DNA of 10,811 nucleotides. Source: Eggerthellaceae bacterium. Its GTDB lineage: Bacteria > Actinomycetota > Coriobacteriia > Coriobacteriales > Eggerthellaceae. The notes under the pieces were generated by a model that saw only the letters and a list, made by a program, of their open reading frames with translations, had not been told where the DNA came from and did not search any database. The stretch covers positions 1 through 10,811 of the forward strand of contig JAGCZM010000160.1 in assembly GCA_017960005.1 (NCBI GenBank). Reading direction: 5' to 3'. Shown piece after piece: positions 6,506 to 10,811 of this stretch (positions within the stretch are counted from its first letter, which is position 1; each line of letters opens with the position of its first letter). Made by a program: the position numbers and the translations under genes.

Positions 6506-7699
6506 TACGATGAAATCCAGTATGTCTCGGGCAAGCAATTCTTTGTTATTGCAATCAAGCTCGATGGATTTGTCTTTGTATATCAAGAGGGCGCAAGCTT
6601 CGTCTTTGCCGAATACTTTTCCGCCGGATACGTCGTTTCCTACTATGAAATCAGCATTTTTCGAAACAAGTTTGGCCTTGGCGTTTTCGAGGAGGTTGTC
6701 GGTTTCCGCGGCAAAACCAATCACGATTTGATCCTTGGTTTTGTTTTTGCCTGCCCATGCCAAAATATCGGGGTTTTCAATGAGGGACAAAGATGTGAGC
6801 TTCTCGTTATCGACACCTTTCTTGAGTTTTCCCTCAAAGGTCACTTCCGGCCTGAAATCGCATACCGCCGCCGTGAATATCGCCATATCGTATGAGGCAA
6901 AGAAACGCTTTACCGCCTCAAACATCTCTTGTGTGGTAACGACGTTGATTACATCGCAAATCTCGGGCGCAGGAAGCGCCACAGGCCCCGAAATCAAGGT
7001 AACATGCGCACCTTGCTTGGCTGCGGCCATGGCAAGCGCATAGCCCATTTTGCCGGAAGATCTGTTGGTGATGTAACGAACGGCATCGATGGGCTCTTGC
7101 GTGGGTCCTGCCGTAATCAAAACGTTTTTGCCCCGCAGTTTTTGTCCGAACCCGAGCGCAATGAGCGTCTGTTCGATTATGTCTTCCACGGGTGCAAGAT
7201 GACCTTTGCCTTCTCCCCCGCATGCCATATGACCGTATATGGGATCGATAAGCAAAACACCGCGCGATGCGATGGTTTTGAGATTGTCGATGGTGGCGGG
7301 ATTGTTGTACATCACTTCGTTCATCGCGGGGGCCACCAATACCGGTACGCTTGCCGCAAGCGCGATCGAAGACACCAAATCATCGGCTCTTCCCTGAGCG
7401 ATCTTGGCAATGATGTTGGCGGTTGCCGGAGCGATGACCACGGCAGCGGATTGCTGTCCCAATTTGATATGCGGGATGGGGTTTTGCGGTATCTCGAACA
7501 TCTCGGATAAGACCGGATATGCGGACAGTGCCTCAAAAGTCTGAGGTGAAACGAACTCTTTTGCGTGTTCGGTCATCACGACCTGGACATCGAATCCCAG
7601 CTTTTGAAATCCTCTGAGCAAATCACATGCTTTGTACGCGGCGATGCAACCGGTTACGCATAAGACGATCAACGGTTTTTTGTATGAGGTGTTTCCCAT
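6503..7699 (-). CDS. coaBC: Bifunctional phosphopantothenoylcysteine decarboxylase / phosphopantothenate-cysteine ligase
   Basis: This cytoplasmic enzyme makes 4'-phosphopantetheine for coenzyme A: the CoaB part couples cysteine to 4'-phosphopantothenate using CTP, and the FMN-dependent CoaC part decarboxylates the product. The 398-residue length is standard. The N-terminal CoaC domain (about 1-185) shows the flavoprotein start VTGCIAAYK, the active-site His77 in PHIKL, the PAMNEVMY motif with N127, and C160 in MACGGEGKG. The C-terminal CoaB domain (about 190-398) shows ITAGPTQEPIDAVRYITN, the dimer-region SSGKMG, and the KLKK motif (291-294) containing the catalytic lysine. The ATG at 7699 follows an AGGGGG site and lies 10 bp after the stop of the ferrochelatase-like gene. 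It is probably the last gene of the transcript from ileS, as a hairpin lies right behind it. Confidence 0.96.
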   Translation of the reverse strand: MGNTSYKKPLIVLCVTGCIAAYKACDLLRGFQKLGFDVQVVMTEHAKEFVSPQTFEALSAYPVLSEMFEIPQNPIPHIKLGQQSAAVVIAPATANIIAKIAQGRADDLVSSIALAASVPVLVAPAMNEVMYNNPATIDNLKTIASRGVLLIDPIYGHMACGGEGKGHLAPVEDIIEQTLIALGFGQKLRGKNVLITAGPTQEPIDAVRYITNRSSGKMGYALAMAAAKQGAHVTLISGPVALPAPEICDVINVVTTQEMFEAVKRFFASYDMAIFTAAVCDFRPEVTFEGKLKKGVDNEKLTSLSLIENPDILAWAGKNKTKDQIVIGFAAETDNLLENAKAKLVSKNADFIVGNDVSGGKVFGKDEACALLIYKDKSIELDCNNKELLARDILDFIV

Positions 7700-7709
7700 G
7701 GCAAACCCC

Positions 7710-8810
7710 CTATTTGACGGTGGACTTAATCACATCCAACAAGACGTTGACATGCGCCTTGCTCTCGTTTAGGCAAGGAATGTACACGAAATCATCTTCG
7801 GTAAGTTGTTTGTCGTACTTGGCGGCATTTTGAATATATTGCTGTTTGAGTTTGGTGCCCACGTTAACGGAAGTCTCGACATTGTCGATGGCATAACCGG
7901 GACAAACGACATAAACCTTGCCCTCTCCTCCTTCTGCCCAACGAGACAGTACCGATGAGGTAAAAGGTGCCAGCCATTTGCGCTTTTTGGCATAACGGTT
8001 TTGGTAACCGATGGTCCAGCGGTTGCGCTCCAAATCCAAATCGGATGCCACTTGAAGGCTTGTGGCGCCCGTTTGCAGTTCAAAGGTATCGCCCGCAACG
8101 ATATCGGAGAGCAAAACGGATTCGTAAGAAAACAGCAGTCGATCGTCCGATTCGTGATCGAATCCGGCATAACGAATCGAGCCGGATACCGCTTTGATGT
8201 ATGTCGGGTTGTTGTGATAGTTGTCGACAAAGGTAATCGGCCTGCTCCATTCGAGCTTTTTGACGCTGCGCTCAAGAGCTTCTTTGATGACCGATGTTCT
8301 GGCATAGGAACTCTGAGGACAAAGCGGCAATACCACGAGGTTTTTGATCTCTTCATCCCTCAGGTCCTGCATGATCTCTTCGATAGTCGGATGAGAATAG
8401 GCATATGCCACCTTGGCGCATGCTTCCATCTGCTCTTCTTCGAATGCTTCATTAAGCGATGTCACGATGGTTTCGTGACGGGCAGCATAAGAAGATTCGT
8501 CGTTTAGCCAAATATGCCGGTATTTCTCCAAAACCTTTTTTATGAAAACGGAAGCTCCGCCGAGTGCGGCAAACAGCAACGTTATTCCGAAAAATATCAA
8601 AAACGACGGCAGTGTACCCTGCGCGAATATGATGACCAAACAAATGAGTGCCATGGCCGATGCCGGTGCAAAAAACCAAATGGGTTTGTTGACGGGGGTC
8701 ACCCTCGTATAAAGCTTGTAAGCGTACAGGTATTTGCGGGCTTCTTTGGCATCAAGAACCGACGGAATGCCCGTGTCGACGAGAATGACGCCCAGCGATT
8801 GCGTTGCCAC
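7710..8810 (-). CDS. Ferrochelatase-family protein with predicted membrane hairpin and altered catalytic motif
   Basis: The protein has 366 residues and resembles HemH/CpfC, which inserts Fe2+ into porphyrins. Family motifs seen in order are GVILVDTGIP (7-16; family GVLLVNLGTP), AYSHPTIEE (137-145), LVVLPLCPQSSY (158-169; family LPLYPQYS), GDTFELQ (240-246; family GDPY..Q), QNRYAKKRKWLAPFT (270-284), and VVCPGYAIDNVET (301-313; family CPGF..D..ET). Two points are odd. A strongly hydrophobic pair of segments (about 44-64 and 67-90) lies between motifs that are normally joined by a soluble loop, so it looks like an inserted membrane hairpin with both ends cytoplasmic. The site that aligns with the SAH(S/G)LP motif reads SYESVL (228-233), putting Glu230 where the catalytic His should be; the second key acid, E312, is kept. 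It may therefore be a metal or tetrapyrrole binding protein, or a chelatase of other chemistry, and not a normal ferrochelatase. The start is GTG at 8810, with AGGGGG upstream and no better ATG. It lies between rluD and coaBC in one apparent operon; no other heme gene is in view. Confidence 0.8.
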   Translation of the reverse strand: MATQSLGVILVDTGIPSVLDAKEARKYLYAYKLYTRVTPVNKPIWFFAPASAMALICLVIIFAQGTLPSFLIFFGITLLFAALGGASVFIKKVLEKYRHIWLNDESSYAARHETIVTSLNEAFEEEQMEACAKVAYAYSHPTIEEIMQDLRDEEIKNLVVLPLCPQSSYARTSVIKEALERSVKKLEWSRPITFVDNYHNNPTYIKAVSGSIRYAGFDHESDDRLLFSYESVLLSDIVAGDTFELQTGATSLQVASDLDLERNRWTIGYQNRYAKKRKWLAPFTSSVLSRWAEGGEGKVYVVCPGYAIDNVETSVNVGTKLKQQYIQNAAKYDKQLTEDDFVYIPCLNESKAHVNVLLDVIKSTVK

Positions 8811-8843
8811 CTTAAAAATCCCCCTTTTTATCTCGAGTTCATT

Positions 8844-9824
8844 TTAGGCAAAATCAAAGGAGAATGCGCGCTTGGCTATCGACAATCTGGCTTTTTCCAA
8901 ATCTTGGGACAAATTGTCCTCGAAATACAATTCCTCTTTGGTAATGGGGTGCCTGAACCCGAGCTTGTATGAATGAAGGAATTGGCGTTTGAGTCCCAGT
9001 TGCGCGGATGGTTTTTTGGGAGTTCCGGCCATATACAGCGGATCTCCCACCACGGGATGCTTGATGTATTCCAAATGAACGCGAATTTGATGGGTGCGTC
9101 CGGTAAAGAGTTTGCAGTCCACCAAAGAATATCCGTTGTCGTTTTGCTGAGCGGAGTAACGCTCTTTGACCTCAAATGTCGTGATTGCTTCCCTGCTTTG
9201 CGGGATATCGCGTACCGCCATCTTGTTTCTTTCGTGAGCGGAGCGCGTAATCGGCCCCGAAATCATGCCGGTATCGGTTTTGAAAATACCGTGGCAAAGC
9301 GCCAGATAATGACGCTGCACCACCCTGTTTTGTATATCTTGCATAAGGATTTGGGCCGCTTCGTTTGTTTTGGCGCAAATCATCAGACCGGAAGTATCCC
9401 GATCGAGGCGATGGATGATGCCTGCACGCTCCATACCGCCTTGTGCGGTGCATAAATGATCCGCCCCGCAATGAAACATCAAGGCGTTTACCAACGTATT
9501 GTCTTCATGCCCTATGGCAGGATGACAGACCAGACCCGCCTGTTTTGAAATGACGAGGAGATAATCGTCTTCGAAGCGGATATCTAGTGCAATGTCCCGA
9601 GGCTTTAAGTCGAGCTTGGGTTTTTCGTTGACGATGCAGGTTATGACATCGTCTTCAAGAACCTGATAACTCTTCTTTTTGGATGCGGCATTGACAAAAA
9701 CATCGGTATCGATTGCTTTTGCGGCAGCGCTTCTGCTCGGATAGGCACCGCGTTCGGCCAGCACCTCATCAAGGCGCATGCCTTCCTCTTCCGCGGAAAC
9801 TATATATGTCAGTTCAATGCCCAT
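8844..9824 (-). CDS. rluD: RluD-family 23S rRNA pseudouridine synthase (S4 domain plus catalytic domain)
   Basis: This enzyme converts uridine to pseudouridine in structured RNA, most likely helix 69 or another site of 23S rRNA. The 326-residue protein has an N-terminal S4 RNA-binding domain (about 14-70; RLDEVLAERG, SRSAAAKAI, VFVN), the catalytic aspartate D141 in HRLDRDTSG, and the conserved RTHQIRVH (243-250) and GDPLY (260-264) motifs. This order is that of the RluA/RluC/RluD group; which uridine is modified cannot be read from the sequence, so the symbol is by similarity. The frame is open to 9905, but the ATG at 9824 is preferred: it lies 7 bp after the lspA stop and gives the normal S4 start, whereas the longer form would add a basic tail inside lspA. 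The ribosome site is weak, consistent with coupling to lspA. Confidence 0.92.
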   Translation of the reverse strand: MGIELTYIVSAEEEGMRLDEVLAERGAYPSRSAAAKAIDTDVFVNAASKKKSYQVLEDDVITCIVNEKPKLDLKPRDIALDIRFEDDYLLVISKQAGLVCHPAIGHEDNTLVNALMFHCGADHLCTAQGGMERAGIIHRLDRDTSGLMICAKTNEAAQILMQDIQNRVVQRHYLALCHGIFKTDTGMISGPITRSAHERNKMAVRDIPQSREAITTFEVKERYSAQQNDNGYSLVDCKLFTGRTHQIRVHLEYIKHPVVGDPLYMAGTPKKPSAQLGLKRQFLHSYKLGFRHPITKEELYFEDNLSQDLEKARLSIAKRAFSFDFA

Positions 9825-9831
9825 AATTCGG

Positions 9832-10344
9832 TTAAGCGTTATCCGAAGCAGCTTTCTTTTTCTCTTTGGCAAAAGAGACCAGAATACCGATGATAAATAC
9901 GGCAAAACCGACCGTCACGCCGATGTCCGCGAAATTAAACACCGGAAACTCGAAGAAAGAAAACTCGATATAGTCAACGACATATCCCAGCACAAATCGG
10001 TCGATAACGTTGCTAATGCCGCCGGCGACCACCATGGATATGCCCAAGGCTTCCAAAAACGAATTGTCTTTCGAATAGAAAAACAGATACCAAATCAGTA
10101 TCAGACACACCAACACGGAAAATATTCCGAGTGCTGTCGTCGAATCTCCGAGTATCCCCCACGCCCCTCCGGTATTGTGAACCAAACGAAGCCGAAATAT
10201 CCCCAAATAAGGTCCTCCGATGACGCTTCCCAAGTCATATTCGTTGAATACCGCTTTGAGCACGCGATCGATTGCCATCCACACCGCAAAAATCGATGCG
10301 AACACAATGAAATCACGCGCTTTGTTTTTGAAGAAGTTCTTCAT
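9832..10344 (-). CDS. lspA: Lipoprotein signal peptidase (signal peptidase II)
   Basis: This inner-membrane aspartyl protease removes the signal peptide of diacylated prolipoproteins. Numbered from the ATG at 10344 (170 residues, the usual size), the conserved LspA boxes are visible: VHNTGGAWG (55-63), the catalytic D115 in GGISNVIDRF, and FNFADIG with catalytic D140. Four hydrophobic segments fit the four-helix fold (about 12-27, 70-90, 97-113 and 142-159), and the C-terminal KEKKK tail faces the cytoplasm. The frame could begin at a TTG at 10374 inside the ileS end, but the ATG is 19 bp past the ileS stop and gives the normal length. The order ileS-lspA-rluD is common in bacteria. This identification is secure. 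Confidence 0.95.
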   Translation of the reverse strand: MKNFFKNKARDFIVFASIFAVWMAIDRVLKAVFNEYDLGSVIGGPYLGIFRLRLVHNTGGAWGILGDSTTALGIFSVLVCLILIWYLFFYSKDNSFLEALGISMVVAGGISNVIDRFVLGYVVDYIEFSFFEFPVFNFADIGVTVGFAVFIIGILVSFAKEKKKAASDNA

Positions 10345-10363
10345 CGGATTTGTAATCTTTTGT

Positions 10364-10811
10364 TTATTCGACAAAACCTATTTCGTGCAAAACATCGGCA
10401 CAACGCTTGCATACACCGGCATGATTGCCCGTCTTTACCAACTCGGTGATGTTCCAGCAGCGCGGACATTTTTCGCCTTGCGCGACCTCGACCACACAAC
10501 CGAGTTCATCTGCGGATGCAAACTCGACGCATGACACAATGAAGAGTTCGCAATACACATCCTCATCAAAACCTTTGAGCAGATCGAGCGTGTCTTTGGG
10601 AGCCGATACGATGACTTTGGCTTCCTGGCTCTTGTTGATGACCTTGTTTGCGCGCGCCTCTTCCAAAGCCTTGGTGACCACATCGCGCACAGCGAGAATC
10701 TTTACAAAGCTTTCGTGTACGGCATCGGCATCTGAGCCGAACTTGGGTACGAAATCGTCTTTGACGGGCCATCCGGCCAACTGCACGCTGTCGGGTCGGT
10801 TTGCGCTTATC
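10364..10811 (-). CDS. ileS: Isoleucyl-tRNA synthetase, C-terminal end (5' part outside window)
   Basis: This is the last 149 residues of the synthetase that charges tRNA-Ile with isoleucine. The visible part begins with DSVQLAGWP, matching the conserved ESVH(L)..WP of bacterial IleRS. It continues with the anticodon-binding/editing-tail region and ends with the C-terminal zinc finger CPRCWN and CKRCADVL (two C-x2-C pairs). The C-terminal zinc domain is typical of the common bacterial IleRS type. The N-terminal part with the HIGH and KMSKS motifs lies outside the window. The stop TAA is at 10366-10364. It is the most upstream gene seen of the probable ileS-lspA-rluD-(ferrochelatase-like)-coaBC transcript. 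Confidence 0.94.
   Translation of the reverse strand, partial: ISANRPDSVQLAGWPVKDDFVPKFGSDADAVHESFVKILAVRDVVTKALEEARANKVINKSQEAKVIVSAPKDTLDLLKGFDEDVYCELFIVSCVEFASADELGCVVEVAQGEKCPRCWNITELVKTGNHAGVCKRCADVLHEIGFVE

Noticed and set aside
10345..10374. TTG start for lspA overlapping the ileS stop
   Set aside because: It gives a 10-residue polar extension, with AGG too close to the TTG; the ATG at 10344 gives the usual length of 170 residues.

Overview
The window is a densely coding stretch of a bacterial chromosome, with every protein gene on the minus strand and one tRNA gene on the plus strand. The strongest content is a complete six-gene operon for an energy-converting (group 4, Ech-type) [NiFe] hydrogenase. 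This points to a strict or facultative anaerobe that evolves or takes up H2 with ferredoxin. Moderate GC, the block ileS-lspA-rluD, and a CDP-alcohol phosphotransferase resembling those of Actinomycetota make an anaerobic actinobacterium of the Coriobacteriia type a reasonable guess. The lineage is inference and is not proven by the sequence.

Layout, in transcription order on the minus strand from the right edge: the 3' end of ileS (isoleucyl-tRNA synthetase, zinc-binding tail), lspA (lipoprotein signal peptidase), an rluD-family pseudouridine synthase, a diverged ferrochelatase-like gene, and coaBC (coenzyme A synthesis). These five are separated by 7-33 bp and probably share a transcript. 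Next comes a short island of about 320 bp holding a plus-strand tRNA-Pro(GGG) gene with its own near-consensus promoter and a rho-independent terminator. The terminator sits in the gap between the converging tRNA and coaBC genes. Then follows the hydrogenase operon echA-echB-echC-echD-echE-echF, with gaps of 2-12 bp and mostly strong Shine-Dalgarno sites, and 15 bp after it a CDP-alcohol phosphotransferase gene that runs off the left edge.

Working together, EchA (antiporter-like) and EchB (NuoH-like) form the ion-translocating membrane arm. EchC (NuoB-like), EchD (NuoC-like), EchE (Ni-Fe catalytic subunit) and EchF (2x[4Fe-4S]) form the cytoplasmic arm, coupling ferredoxin oxidation and proton reduction to ion pumping. 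All Ni and Fe-S ligands expected for the family are visible. EchE ends directly after its last nickel-ligand motif, so it needs no C-terminal cleavage.

The most unusual gene is the ferrochelatase-like one (7710-8810). It keeps the family's N-terminal, substrate-cleft and C-terminal motifs, but it appears to carry a two-helix membrane hairpin inserted into the N-terminal domain and to have Glu where the catalytic His should be. A second oddity is that EchC and EchD both carry long charged C-terminal tails beyond their Fe-S or NuoC-like cores. No mobile element, CRISPR array or obvious transferred region was seen, and no gene-free stretch exceeds 300 bp (the longest is 6186-6382, described below).
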